From an uncultured Clostridium sp. (GTDB lineage Bacteria; Bacillota; Clostridia; Clostridiales; Clostridiaceae), in assembly GCA_900543325.1 (NCBI GenBank), contig UQQU01000004.1, positions 1 to 64,000 of the forward strand: DNA of 64,000 bases. The letters are read 5' to 3'. A model generated the notes under the pieces. It had not been told where the DNA came from. It searched no databases and saw only the letters and a program-made list of their open reading frames with translations. Shown here piece after piece: positions 19,161 through 27,160 of the stretch (position 1 is the first letter of the stretch; each line of letters begins with the position of its first letter). A program made the position numbers and the translations under genes.

Positions 19161-19189
19161 ATTATACACCTCAAAATATTATTTGTAAA
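19161..19189 (-). promoter_or_regulatory. sigma-A promoter for the 49-residue protein gene
   Basis: Minus strand TTTACA at 19184-19189, 17-bp spacer, TATAAT at 19161-19166. Confidence 0.7.
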
Positions 19190-19317
19190 TATTTTCCATA
19201 ATCTTTTTTTATTATTTTTTCTATAAATCCTTGTCTATATTGATAATATAGATTTATTGGTATAAAATATTATTTATACATAAATTTAAGAAAAACTTTC
19301 TTGGAGGGGGACTTTTT

Positions 19318-19845
19318 ATGAGTAATTTTGTTCTTATATTATTTTTAATTATTTTGGTTGGAATGCCAGCTTATTATTTAACAGTTCTGTATTCTATTTA
19401 TTATAAAAAGATATTTAAAAATAAAGCTAATTTAAAATTTGAATACACTACTAGCTCTTTAAGTACATATATTCCATCTATTATTTTATTAATTGTTAGT
19501 GCATTATTTGCTATTTATACATTTATGCATAATATAGCACCTTATTACTTAATAGCAGTTTTAGTTGTAAATATAATAGTTTTCTTCTGTATAAAATTAT
19601 CTTGTACTAAATTTGCAATATATGATAATTATGTAGTAGTAAAAAATAACTATGGTGAATTCAATGAAATTCAAAGTTTATTACTTGAAAAAAAAGATAA
19701 GACAAGCACTTATGAATTAAAACTTACAACTAAATATGATTTACTTATTTGTTCAATAGTAACAGAAGATCCAAAAAGTATGCTTAAAGCAATAAAAGCA
19801 AATTTACCTAAAAATATAAAAATAAAAGAATTGGCAACTAAATAG
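19318..19845 (+). CDS. membrane protein, unknown function
   Basis: 175 residues. An N-terminal membrane segment (about 4-28) and two more (about 50-70 and 75-95) are followed by a soluble C-terminal domain of about 75 residues that resembles a bacterial PH-like beta fold (strands around YDNYVVVKNNYGEFNEI and TYELKLTTKYDLLI). No enzyme motif. The start has GGAGGGGG 7 nt upstream. It is the only plus-strand gene in the first 22 kb and converges on the YdjM-type gene. Its last codons form part of the terminator stem. Confidence 0.75.
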   Translation: MSNFVLILFLIILVGMPAYYLTVLYSIYYKKIFKNKANLKFEYTTSSLSTYIPSIILLIVSALFAIYTFMHNIAPYYLIAVLVVNIIVFFCIKLSCTKFAIYDNYVVVKNNYGEFNEIQSLLLEKKDKTSTYELKLTTKYDLLICSIVTEDPKSMLKAIKANLPKNIKIKELATK

Positions 19846-19859
19846 TTGTCAATTCTTTT
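19824..19859 (+). terminator. terminator overlapping the stop codon
   Basis: 17-bp nearly perfect stem (19824-19840 with 19843-19859) whose 5' arm is the end of the membrane protein reading frame, followed by TTTTATTTTTA. Confidence 0.85.
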
Positions 19860-19891
19860 ATTTTTACTAATTCTTTTATTAAAAATTACCT

Positions 19892-20446
19892 TTACCAAGT
19901 AATCATTGTTTTATTCTTAGAATTTTTACAAGGCAATTTAAACTCAAAGAATTTTAAGTTCTTACCTCTTGGTGAAAATCTATCACAAACAATATGTAAA
20001 ATATATCCCATAGAAAAACCTAATGCTAAATATATATTTCCTGTTAAATATACACTTCCACAAAACATTAACGTACCAAGCCATTTATGAGTAAACATTC
20101 TATGTGGAGATAACTTTCCTAATACAGTTGTTATACAAAACATAATTGTTGCAAAACAATTTTTAATATTATTTTCTAAAAAATTCAATATATCACTTAC
20201 ACTTAATGCAATTCCTAACATGTATCCTAATACTATTGCTATTATAGAAAATGTTAATATCTTATTAAAAACTTGTCTTGCTTTAGAATTATGTGAATCA
20301 ATATCAGGCATGTATGATCCAATAAATCCACCAATAATTAAGGGAGCTAAATACACAGCACTATCAAAAGTCTTAGTAATTAAAAAACCAATTCCCATAG
20401 TTGCTGTTGCAGTAGTTCCTACAATCATGTGCTCTTTTCCTTTCAT
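19892..20446 (-). CDS. YdjM-family membrane-bound metal-dependent hydrolase
   Basis: 184-residue inner-membrane protein of the YdjM (LexA-binding, inner membrane-associated hydrolase) family. The expected His/Asp motifs are present: an N-terminal HMIVGTTA, PDIDSHNSKAR around 66-76, and HRMFTHKW followed later by HIVCD. About four membrane helices alternate with these. The physiological substrate is unknown for the family. It converges with the plus-strand membrane protein. A large perfect hairpin lies just upstream of its start. Confidence 0.82.
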   Translation of the reverse strand: MKGKEHMIVGTTATATMGIGFLITKTFDSAVYLAPLIIGGFIGSYMPDIDSHNSKARQVFNKILTFSIIAIVLGYMLGIALSVSDILNFLENNIKNCFATIMFCITTVLGKLSPHRMFTHKWLGTLMFCGSVYLTGNIYLALGFSMGYILHIVCDRFSPRGKNLKFFEFKLPCKNSKNKTMITW

Positions 20447-20522
20447 CTGCTTCCATCCCCTGTAATTTTATCACTTTATATTCTACTATACTTTTCACCG
20501 AAGTGAAAGTATGTTCTTTTCT

Positions 20523-20563
20523 ACCTCTGAGGTGAATCCATATATTGGATTCACCTCAGAGGT
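20523..20563. repeat. intergenic hairpin element, copy 1
   Basis: Perfect 17-bp inverted repeat (20523-20539 with 20547-20563) with a 7-nt loop. The stem, CCTCTGAGGTGAATCC in part, closely matches a second hairpin at 26145-26183. There is no U-run on either side, so it is not a standard terminator. A smaller hairpin (TTTCAC-CGAA-GTGAAA) lies just before it at about 20492-20508. Confidence 0.7.
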
Positions 20564-20617
20564 ATCCCGTATTTTGTCGGTTATTAGCAGACCCTATCTA
20601 GAAATATTAATTCAATA

Positions 20618-20647
20618 TTAAAAAAGGCCAGCTTATTAGAGCTGGCC
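20618..20647 (-). terminator. terminator of the ArsR/NifX-like operon
   Basis: 8-bp GC-rich stem GGCCAGCT/AGCTGGCC (20626-20633 with 20640-20647), 6-nt loop, followed on the minus strand by TTTTTAATATT. It lies 12 nt after the NifX-like stop. Confidence 0.92.
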
Positions 20648-20659
20648 CAATATCTATTT

Positions 20660-21037
20660 TTAATGGTTATGATGAGAACATCCATCATGGTTACATGTAT
20701 GATTACTATCAAACTCCTTTAATTCACCATTTTTCAATGAATTAACATTCTCTTCTATAGTTCCTTCAATAGCTTGATAAACCTTTATGCCCATAGAATT
20801 TAATTTAACTATAGCACCTTTACCAATACCACCAACTACAACAGCATCAACAACTTCACCTGATAAAGCTTTAATAGGTTGACATTTTCCATGTTCATGT
20901 CCTAAATCTCCATTTCCTATAGCTTTAACATCATTAGATTCTAAATCACAAATAACAAACTCTGGAGCACTACCAAAATGATTATAAGGTATACTACTCA
21001 TACCTTCATTTGATTTAACTGGAAAACATACTTTCAT
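20660..21037 (-). CDS. NifX/NifB-type Fe-Mo cofactor-binding domain protein
   Basis: 125-residue soluble protein of the dinitrogenase iron-molybdenum cofactor (NifX/YedF-neighbour) family. Such stand-alone proteins are common in anaerobes without nitrogenase and bind Fe-S or metal clusters. The core FPVKSNEG...HFGSAPEFVICD is typical. A Cys/His-rich tail CNHDGCSHHNH ends the protein and looks metal-binding. It starts 1 nt inside the end of the ArsR-family gene (overlap at 21037), so the pair is one operon. A redox or metal-handling role is inferred. Confidence 0.85.
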   Translation of the reverse strand: MKVCFPVKSNEGMSSIPYNHFGSAPEFVICDLESNDVKAIGNGDLGHEHGKCQPIKALSGEVVDAVVVGGIGKGAIVKLNSMGIKVYQAIEGTIEENVNSLKNGELKEFDSNHTCNHDGCSHHNH

Positions 21038-21423
21038 TACAATTCCTCCTTAAATTTTCTCTTACAACAACATTTCATTGATTTACAGCTAAGTTTACAT
21101 GTAGCCATATTGAAATCACTAATCTTAATATTACATTGCTTACTTATTAAATCTATATCTTTATGAATGAGAAGGTCCATAAACTTTTTAGCATTTTCTA
21201 AAACATCTTTATTTAATTCATACATAACGTAATATCCTTCTTTATATGCTATTACAAGATTTGCTTCCTTAAGAGTTTTTATATGTTGAGATACTGCTGC
21301 TTCAGAAATCTCTAAATGTTTAGCAATACCCTTTGCACATACATTTTTACTAGATAATAAAATTAATATCTTTAACCTAGTTTCATCACCTATAGCTTTA
21401 AAAACTTTAACTTTTTCATTCAT
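21037..21423 (-). CDS. ArsR-family regulator with Cys-rich tail
   Basis: 128 residues. The winged helix (residues 5-80) has the recognition helix in ISEAAVSQHIKTLKEA. The C-terminus is Cys-rich (CKLSCKSMKCCCKR), preceded by CNIKISD, so metal or thiol sensing is likely. It leads a two-gene operon with the NifX-like protein. A perfect dyad, TAATTAAG-N6-CTTAATTA, lies 16 nt upstream of the start and probably is its own operator. The ligand is unknown. Confidence 0.87.
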   Translation of the reverse strand: MNEKVKVFKAIGDETRLKILILLSSKNVCAKGIAKHLEISEAAVSQHIKTLKEANLVIAYKEGYYVMYELNKDVLENAKKFMDLLIHKDIDLISKQCNIKISDFNMATCKLSCKSMKCCCKRKFKEEL

Positions 21424-21438
21424 AAGTGTACCTCAATC

Positions 21439-21460
21439 TAATTAAGTAATTGCTTAATTA
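21439..21460. promoter_or_regulatory. palindromic operator upstream of the arsR-type gene
   Basis: Perfect 8-bp dyad TAATTAAG/CTTAATTA with a 6-nt centre. Another half-like TTAATTAA lies about 20 nt further upstream. The size and location fit an ArsR-type dimer site for autoregulation. This is inference. Confidence 0.6.
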
Positions 21461-21623
21461 AATTGTATTCTTCTTAATTAAATTTCTCAAATTCAATTTA
21501 AAGTAAATTAATATGATAACTATTTAAAAAACATTAAATTTCTTATTTATCTTACGAAAACTTCCAAATACAGCAAATCCCATTCATTAACAGATTGTCC
21601 TGGTTTTCCAGTAGTAATTTTTA

Positions 21624-22418
21624 TTAAATTTCTATTGCAATTGCTTGTCTATTTTGGAATGTATATATATTTTTAAATCCAATATTTTTTAATACATCAA
21701 TACTCTCTTTAATATCAGCACCAACATCTTCAGCCTTATGAGCATCAGAACCTACAGTTATTATTTCTCCACCTAAATCATAATACATCTTTAATATATC
21801 AATTGATGGCATAGTTTCATTAACCATTCCTCTTAAAGTAGAAGTATTAACCTCAATACCTTTACCAGCTTTGATTATGTTTTTAAGTACTTCTTCTATC
21901 TTTTCTTTATACTCATTAAAATCATAATTCCCATGAGTGTTAAAGGCATATCTTTTCATTAAGTCTAAATGAGCTACAACATCAATATGAGGTGAAGTAC
22001 AAACTTTATTTACTTCCTCAAAATATCTACTATAACTTTCTTCTTTAGAATGAGAACTCATATATGTTATAAGTCCAATATTATAATCAAAATTATGTAC
22101 TGATCCTAAAATAAAATCAAAAGGTATATTTTCAAGTACTTCTCTTAATTCCTCTTCATTTTCATGTGGTTCACAAATTTCAATTCCAGCTCTTATTATA
22201 AGCTTATCTTTAAAAATTTCCCTACACTCTTTTATTTCATCACTAAATTTTTTTAAATTAAAAAATCCATAGCTTTTTATTCCTTCTTTAACTGCAAAAT
22301 GCTCAGTAAAGCAAATTTCATTTATTCCTTTTTCAATTGCAGCTTCACAAATTGCTGATACAGCTTCTTTACTATCAAAAGAATTGTTTGAGTGAATGTG
22401 ATAATCAATTAAATACAT
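21624..22418 (-). CDS. PHP-domain histidinol-phosphatase family protein
   Basis: 264-residue PHP metal-dependent phosphoesterase of the HisJ type. Metal ligands appear in order: DYHIHSN at residues 4-10, E39/H40 in FTEHF, the GSVHNFD segment, DVVAHLDL and the C-terminal GSDAHKAED. HisJ hydrolyses histidinol phosphate, but no his genes are nearby, so a different phosphate substrate is possible. AGGAG lies 7 nt before the ATG. It is divergent from the GerMN lipoprotein gene. Confidence 0.85.
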   Translation of the reverse strand: MYLIDYHIHSNNSFDSKEAVSAICEAAIEKGINEICFTEHFAVKEGIKSYGFFNLKKFSDEIKECREIFKDKLIIRAGIEICEPHENEEELREVLENIPFDFILGSVHNFDYNIGLITYMSSHSKEESYSRYFEEVNKVCTSPHIDVVAHLDLMKRYAFNTHGNYDFNEYKEKIEEVLKNIIKAGKGIEVNTSTLRGMVNETMPSIDILKMYYDLGGEIITVGSDAHKAEDVGADIKESIDVLKNIGFKNIYTFQNRQAIAIEI

Positions 22419-22604
22419 ATTTTTCTCCTTATATGATGCAAATTTTAGTACATAATTAGTATAACATAAATTTTAATTTTATCTTAATAACATATTAAAA
22501 TACCAATATTACTTCTTTTCTAATTTTATTTTCATAATAATGCTAACTAATAGCTCTATCTTCATATAATAGTAAAAATGAAGTTTATTTTAAAGGAGTA
22601 AGCA

Positions 22605-23705
22605 ATGAAAAAATATCTCTTAACTATTTTTGCTTTACTATCATTAACTTTCTTTCTTTTTAGTTGTACAAATGTAAATGATAAAACATCAACTGAAGAA
22701 AATAATTCTAATATTATTAATAATGAATCATCAAACTCAGACAATGAAATAAATAACCCTTCATCTGAAAATGATAATAAAGATAATGATATTGGTTCAT
22801 TAAATATACAGAATAGAAACTGTAGGTTATTCTTTTTTGATACTACAACATTAAAACTAAAATATATAGATACTACTATTAAAGTTGAAGATGACGCAAT
22901 TATTAAGGCATTAACAAAAGAACTTCAAAATACAACATATAGCAGTGATTTTTTAACATTAACAAATAAAGTTTCAGTAAAATCAGCTAAAATTGATATG
23001 AGCACAGATATATTAACAGTAGTATTTTCCGATGATTATACTAAATATATGACTCTTGGGACTGCTACAGAATCTGGATTACTTTCCTCATTAATCTGTA
23101 CATTTGGCTATAATTTAGGAATAGAAAAAGTAGCTATTTATTTTGGAGATGAACTTTATACATGCTTACTAGGAGATTTACCAGGAGGATATTTTACTGT
23201 TGATTATTCTTTTGCTGAAGAATATATTGAAGAAGGTATTAATAAAAACACCTCAGAAGACTCTATCGTTAATAAGAACTGTAGGATTTTTTATTATCAT
23301 TGTTCTGATAATTGCTATTATTATAAAGATACTGTAATTCCAGTAAAAGATAATGCATTGATTTCTTCACTTACAGAAGAATTAAAAAAAGAAGTAAAAC
23401 CTGGAGTATCAACCTTACCAGAAAGTCTTTATGTTAAAAATGCCCAATTAGATAGAAATAATAATTTGTTAACTGTAGACTTATCTAGTGATTATTATGA
23501 TAATATAAAAAATCTTGGTAGTGGCCCTGAAGGTGGAATTTTAGATAGTATAATGTACACTTATTGTTATAATTATGATGTTAATAACTTTATTCTCTTA
23601 ATAGATGGTAAACCTTATAGTGGAAATCATATAATCCTTGAAGATGGAGAATCTTTTACTGTAAATTATGATAATATTAAAGATTATCTAAAACCTTTAG
23701 AGTAA
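22605..23705 (+). CDS. lipoprotein with two GerMN domains
   Basis: 366-residue exported lipoprotein. The signal peptide ends in the lipobox LFSC, so Cys21 would be lipidated. An Asn/Ser/Asp-rich low-complexity linker (about 22-70) follows. Two GerMN repeats then follow, each starting with N-x-NCR-[LI]-F and ending in a GxxFTV[ND]Y segment. GerMN domains are found in germination and sporulation proteins such as GerM and in some secreted stress proteins. AAGGAG lies 7 nt before the ATG. Probably acts at the cell surface. The ligand is unknown. Confidence 0.87.
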   Translation: MKKYLLTIFALLSLTFFLFSCTNVNDKTSTEENNSNIINNESSNSDNEINNPSSENDNKDNDIGSLNIQNRNCRLFFFDTTTLKLKYIDTTIKVEDDAIIKALTKELQNTTYSSDFLTLTNKVSVKSAKIDMSTDILTVVFSDDYTKYMTLGTATESGLLSSLICTFGYNLGIEKVAIYFGDELYTCLLGDLPGGYFTVDYSFAEEYIEEGINKNTSEDSIVNKNCRIFYYHCSDNCYYYKDTVIPVKDNALISSLTEELKKEVKPGVSTLPESLYVKNAQLDRNNNLLTVDLSSDYYDNIKNLGSGPEGGILDSIMYTYCYNYDVNNFILLIDGKPYSGNHIILEDGESFTVNYDNIKDYLKPLE

Positions 23706-23713
23706 TATTAAAT

Positions 23714-23783
23714 AAAAAAAGCTGGTACATCCCTTTCTGAATAAAACACCTTCAGCCCTTTAGTATTTCACTCATGTACCAGC
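23714..23783 (-). terminator. long-loop terminator of the 23834-24124 gene
   Basis: 10-bp perfect outer stem (23721-23730 with 23774-23783) closing a 43-nt loop that contains a smaller CTGAA/TTCAG stem, followed on the minus strand by seven T. It could also serve the convergent GerMN gene. Confidence 0.75.
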
Positions 23784-23833
23784 CTCAATAATTATTTAAT
23801 TGTAAAGTTAAGTTAAAACATTTAGCTATCCCT

Positions 23834-24124
23834 CTATAAAAGCTCAGTTTGTGATTGAATATTTTTAAGTTTAATATAAAGCTCTCTAAATCTATTTATT
23901 GAAAAAATCTCAAATCCTTCTAAATCATCTTCGAAAATATACCCTAACTCACTTAAACTGTATTCAACAGTTCTATTATTCTTTAATGTAAAATTTATGG
24001 TATCTCCCCACCTATTATAATTTACATTAACTATTTGATTTTCCTCTCCTGTACTTTTGATTACTTCTTTAATTGTTTCCACCGCTTCTTCTGCTAACTC
24101 AAGTAACTTGTCCTGTGTACTCAT
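23834..24124 (-). CDS. small conserved protein, unknown function
   Basis: 96-residue soluble protein with no recognised domain. The pattern is an N-terminal amphipathic helix (LLELAEEAVETIKEVI), a beta section (NFTLKNNRTVEYSL) and an acidic motif LSELGYIFEDDLEGFE. The same pattern recurs in the protein at 63421-63819 (LELAKEAVSLIKE, VYNLNEIHNALEDEMEGF), so the two look like distant paralogues. Start chosen at MSTQDK, 6 nt after AGGAGG; an ATG two codons earlier overlaps that SD. It probably forms a single-gene transcript with its own terminator. Confidence 0.72.
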   Translation of the reverse strand: MSTQDKLLELAEEAVETIKEVIKSTGEENQIVNVNYNRWGDTINFTLKNNRTVEYSLSELGYIFEDDLEGFEIFSINRFRELYIKLKNIQSQTELL

Positions 24125-24417
24125 AACCATCCTCCTAATAAAAATCTGACTCTAAGTCCTTACAAGTTAATTATACAAAATATATTCAAAGCAGTTTGTC
24201 GAATCTTGTTATGAATTTATTGGTAATATAAACCTCATTATCCAATGAGCTATAAATTCTAACTTTATGGAGGTTAATTTTTATAATAAAAATTAATGAA
24301 ACTATTAAAATAATTTAAAATATAATATTACCTTCTATTTTTCATATAATTGAAGAGGTAGCAAATCACTGCTACGTGATGTATTTTATTTATCTTCATA
24401 TTTTGCTCTCCATAAAA

Positions 24418-24891
24418 TTATTTATCAATATTTTTTAACTTAAACTCTCTAACAACTATTTCAGCTACTTTTTCAGCAACTAATCCTGTAAAGTGGATAC
24501 ACTGCTCTTTATGTTCACCTTGTCCCATATCGAATTCTTTTGTTAATATACGACAACATAAGGCATTCTTACCATTAGCTACCTTAAAATAATCATGTAG
24601 CTCTTTTGCCACTTCTAAATTCTTTTCAACCTTAGGATCATTTTGTACTGTTCTTCCAAAGAATAACCCTAATGCCATTACCCCTCCAGAAACAGCTCCA
24701 CATAAACATTTTGACCTACCTATTCCAACAGGAAACCCAGATGCCATTGCAATAACAATTTCAGGTATATCTAATTCAAAATTACTTCTAATACTACTCA
24801 TTACTGCTTCAGAACAGAAAAATCCCCCTCTAAATAAATCTTCAGCATCCTTTTTCACCTTATTAATACTAATTTCTGTTTTCATTTGCAT
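24418..24891 (-). CDS. C_GCAxxG_C_C-family redox protein
   Basis: Cys-rich protein of the C_GCAxxG_C_C family, whose members are about 120-160 residues and are thought to handle redox or metal chemistry in anaerobes. The motif Cys residues can be followed: FFCSEAV, SKCLCGAVSGG, CCRIL and QCIHFTG. I start at MQMKTEISI because AGGAGG lies 8 nt upstream. A start 24 codons earlier has no SD and adds an uncharacteristic hydrophobic stretch. It stands alone, with nothing in the 290-nt gap to the next minus-strand gene apart from a small hairpin at 24358-24380. Confidence 0.85.
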   Translation of the reverse strand: MQMKTEISINKVKKDAEDLFRGGFFCSEAVMSSIRSNFELDIPEIVIAMASGFPVGIGRSKCLCGAVSGGVMALGLFFGRTVQNDPKVEKNLEVAKELHDYFKVANGKNALCCRILTKEFDMGQGEHKEQCIHFTGLVAEKVAEIVVREFKLKNIDK

Positions 24892-25002
24892 TTTTAATTC
24901 CTCCTCAAGTAAGTACATAAATAAAATATCTTTATACACTATAACTTGATTTAATACCTTCAATTGGTATTTTACAGAATACTACTATTTATTTCAATAA
25001 AA

Positions 25003-25044
25003 AAATAAGATGTTAAATAGCTTGTCCTATCTAACATCTTATTT
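25003..25044 (-). terminator. terminator of the 39-residue protein gene
   Basis: 13-bp perfect stem (25003-25015 with 25032-25044) followed on the minus strand by a T-run from 25002 to 24998. It also has T residues on the plus side, so it may act in both directions. Confidence 0.85.
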
Positions 25045-25143
25045 AATACCCTTTTATACCATAATTGTTTTACCCTAAATACCACAGATAAACTATAAGG
25101 AGCCTTACCCATCAGCTCCTATAAGCTTATAATTTAAATTCTC

Positions 25144-25263
25144 TTAATACCCTAATGTATCCTCATACTCTTTAAGTATGGCATCCTTTTCAGATGATTT
25201 TACTTCATCATTTTTCTCATTTTTTTCCTCATTCACTTCTACAACCTTTAATTCTTCAACCAT
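25144..25263 (-). CDS. small acidic protein, 39 residues
   Basis: Very short gene starting MVEELKVVEVNEEKNEK and ending LKEYEDTLGY, rich in Glu and Lys and probably disordered or helical. A perfect SD (GGGAGG) lies 7 nt before the ATG, and a strong terminator follows about 100 nt later. Between stop and terminator is another hairpin (about 25091-25126, GGAGC/GCTCC), so the 3' part of this transcript is structured. I do not recognise the family. A regulatory RNA carrying a short peptide is the alternative reading. Confidence 0.7.
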   Translation of the reverse strand: MVEELKVVEVNEEKNEKNDEVKSSEKDAILKEYEDTLGY

Positions 25264-25460
25264 ATTAAATCCTCCCGTTTATATTTTGTATACGTTTTCT
25301 TATTATGTATTTATTATATCATATTATTTTCATTTTTCTATATATTTTAAAAAATTTACTGACTTTTTAGAAATTTTTCCAAAAACATTTCTTTTCAAAA
25401 TTAATAATTTTTTTATTTACCTCTAGCTTATATGTATTTTCAAAACTAGAGGTAATCTAC

Positions 25461-26072
25461 CTATGGAGTTAGTATTGGTAATGTTTGATCTTCTAATATA
25501 CAGTATCTTATATTATTATTAGTTAAATTATATATATTATTTTCAAGCATAAAATTAAAAGCTATCCTAACTCTTACATTGTTAATTATAAAAACTTGTC
25601 CATTTTCTATAGTTCCTAACATATTGAAAATATTTAATGCTAAATTTTGATGTTGTTGTCCAATAACAATAGTAATAACTTCTGGACATTTACAATCTTT
25701 TCTACACTCCAAATACTCCTTATGCAATGCCCATATTATATTATTTCTTTCTAAAATACTCTTTATTAAAGATATAACCTCAAATGTTCTACTTCTTTCC
25801 TTCTCAGAAATATAAGCCCTCATTTCTCCTTCTATACTTCCTATAGAGTTATTTACTATACCATTAATAACATTATAAAGATTACTAAAATATCTTTTTC
25901 TAAACTCTACAAAACTACTTTTAATTAGAAGTTCATAATTACCATCATTATCTTTTAATATCTTCTTACAAACTCTCTTTTCAGCCTTATAATATTTCTT
26001 CCTTATTGCAGCAACTTTTTTCCTACATAAAATTTCTTTCAAATTACTTATTTCCTGAATATCTGATGACAT
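25461..26072 (-). CDS. hypothetical protein, 203 residues
   Basis: I do not recognise this protein. It is soluble and strongly basic at the N-terminus (RKKVAAIRKKYYKAEKRVCKKI), with a helical middle and a beta-containing C-terminal third (VITIVIGQQHQNLALNIF, GQVFIINNVRVRIAFNFML). A Cys pair (CRKDCKC) near residue 125 might bind metal. GGAGG lies 7 nt before the ATG. It is followed by a 10-bp stem at about 25423-25454 without a good U-tract and preceded by hairpin element copy 2. Isolated gene, no operon. Confidence 0.7.
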   Translation of the reverse strand: MSSDIQEISNLKEILCRKKVAAIRKKYYKAEKRVCKKILKDNDGNYELLIKSSFVEFRKRYFSNLYNVINGIVNNSIGSIEGEMRAYISEKERSRTFEVISLIKSILERNNIIWALHKEYLECRKDCKCPEVITIVIGQQHQNLALNIFNMLGTIENGQVFIINNVRVRIAFNFMLENNIYNLTNNNIRYCILEDQTLPILTP

Positions 26073-26144
26073 ATACTTCCTCCAAATATATCAATCTTAC
26101 TATAATTCTACATCTCAACCTTGTTTTTTATTCTAATAAATCTC

Positions 26145-26183
26145 CCTCTGGGGTTAATCCAATATTTGGATTGACCCCGGAGG
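26145..26183. repeat. intergenic hairpin element, copy 2
   Basis: 17-bp stem (26145-26161 with 26167-26183) with a short loop. The two non-Watson-Crick positions are G-U in plus-strand RNA but A-C mismatches in minus-strand RNA, so folding favours plus-strand transcripts. The stem CCTCTGGGGTTAATCCA resembles copy 1 at 20523-20563. Confidence 0.65.
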
Positions 26184-26225
26184 AAGATACATTTTATGGA
26201 AATAAATTTATGCAATAAGCTTGTA

Positions 26226-26915
26226 TTAATCTCCTACCCCAAAATCAGTATTATGATATAATACTTCAATTGTTGGATGATTATCTAAATAACTATATTC
26301 TTCTCTAAACCATTGAACTAACTCTTCATCCCTTTTTATAGATGTTGTATTATCAACAAAAATATTAATTGTTGCATACTTAAAATTCTCTAAAAGTATT
26401 TCTATATCTTTTCTAATCATTTCTTTAGTTTGGCCTTTTATTCCCACCATCAAACATACAGATTGAAATTTCTCAGCTACCTCTTTGACATCTTTAAACT
26501 TAGCATTTTTATTAAGAAAATTATTTCTAAAATCGTAATCAAAAGTTTCAACACCAATTTTAAATATTATAGGTATATTAAAGAAATTTCTAATTTCATC
26601 TAATCTATTTCTATAGCACCAGTGACTTTCAAAAAACAATAATTTAATCTTTTTTTCATCTACTATTTTCTTTATATAATTCATAGTTTCTTTAGGTATC
26701 TCAAAACAACTACCTGAGTTAATAACCTCAAGTACTCCAAACTCACCAGTTATATTATTTAAAACCTCTTTATTTAGCTTATTTAATTCCTCTTCATCTC
26801 TTCCATTATCATCAATATAATCACAAAAACTACACTTTCCCCAAATGCACGGAAATGCTCTTAATAAAACAATTTCTCTATTATTTTTATTTGTAATTTT
26901 ATTATATCTATCCAT
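26226..26915 (-). CDS. queL: radical SAM enzyme, probable queuine lyase QueL
   Basis: 229-residue radical SAM protein. The cluster cysteines are C23, C28 and C31 in PCIWGKCSFCDY, a CX4CX2C spacing instead of the usual CX3CX2C. A TIM-barrel core follows, with GSCFEIP near 90 and KIGVETFDYDFRN. A preQ1-I riboswitch with its own promoter and a terminator precede the gene, which ties it to 7-deazaguanine metabolism. In Clostridioides difficile a radical SAM subgroup (QueL) frees preQ1 from queuine for salvage, and this gene fits that role. The assignment rests on the riboswitch plus fold, so a different queuosine-related reaction is possible. Confidence 0.7.
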   Translation of the reverse strand: MDRYNKITNKNNREIVLLRAFPCIWGKCSFCDYIDDNGRDEEELNKLNKEVLNNITGEFGVLEVINSGSCFEIPKETMNYIKKIVDEKKIKLLFFESHWCYRNRLDEIRNFFNIPIIFKIGVETFDYDFRNNFLNKNAKFKDVKEVAEKFQSVCLMVGIKGQTKEMIRKDIEILLENFKYATINIFVDNTTSIKRDEELVQWFREEYSYLDNHPTIEVLYHNTDFGVGD

Positions 26916-26971
26916 ACTCCACTCCTACTCCTAATTTAGTAAATGTAAGAGAGGTCTTCTTTTACCTTCCA

Positions 26972-27018
26972 AAATAAAAAAGATCCCAATTTATAACTTT
27001 TATAAATTACAGGATCTT
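26972..27018 (-). terminator. riboswitch-controlled terminator before queL
   Basis: Stem of AAGATCC/GGATCTT (26980-26986 with 27012-27018) extended by an inner ATTTATA/TATAAAT, followed on the minus strand by TTTTTTATTTT. It lies between the preQ1 aptamer and the radical SAM gene, so it is the probable expression platform. Confidence 0.8.
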
Positions 27019-27086
27019 ATAAACAAAACATATTCTTATTAAGTCATAACAAATGCCATAATACAATAAACAAATACTATAACTAA

Positions 27087-27126
27087 GCCTAGTTTTTTAT
27101 AGAGGGATGGTCATACGAACCTCTCC
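27087..27126 (-). promoter_or_regulatory. preQ1-I riboswitch
   Basis: Minus-strand sequence AGAGGTTCGTATGACC, then ATCCCTCT, then ATAAAAAACTAGG matches the preQ1 class I aptamer: P1 AGAGG/CCTCT, the C-containing binding loop, and the A-rich tail that docks on P1 and ends in CTA. A 6-bp hairpin CTAGTA/TACTAG precedes it in the leader. The binding of preQ1 would be expected to favour the downstream terminator. Confidence 0.85.
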
Positions 27127-27160
27127 TAGTAATCCTACTAGATTTATAAATTTCTTTCAT

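Noticed and set aside
22562..22744. Minus-strand frame overlapping the GerMN lipoprotein start
   Set aside because: Antisense to a gene with SD and lipobox; no own signals.
24355..24382. Overlapping, mutually exclusive small hairpins (GTAGCA/TGCTAC and ATCAC/GTGAT)
   Set aside because: Stems are only 5-6 bp and no gene or U-tract is linked to them, so no regulatory role can be claimed.
25423..25454. 10-bp stem after the 203-residue protein gene
   Set aside because: The loop is 12 nt and no U-tract follows on the minus strand. Too weak to list as a terminator.
27061..27160. A 23-codon minus-strand frame over the preQ1 leader
   Set aside because: No SD, and the sequence is better explained as the riboswitch aptamer.
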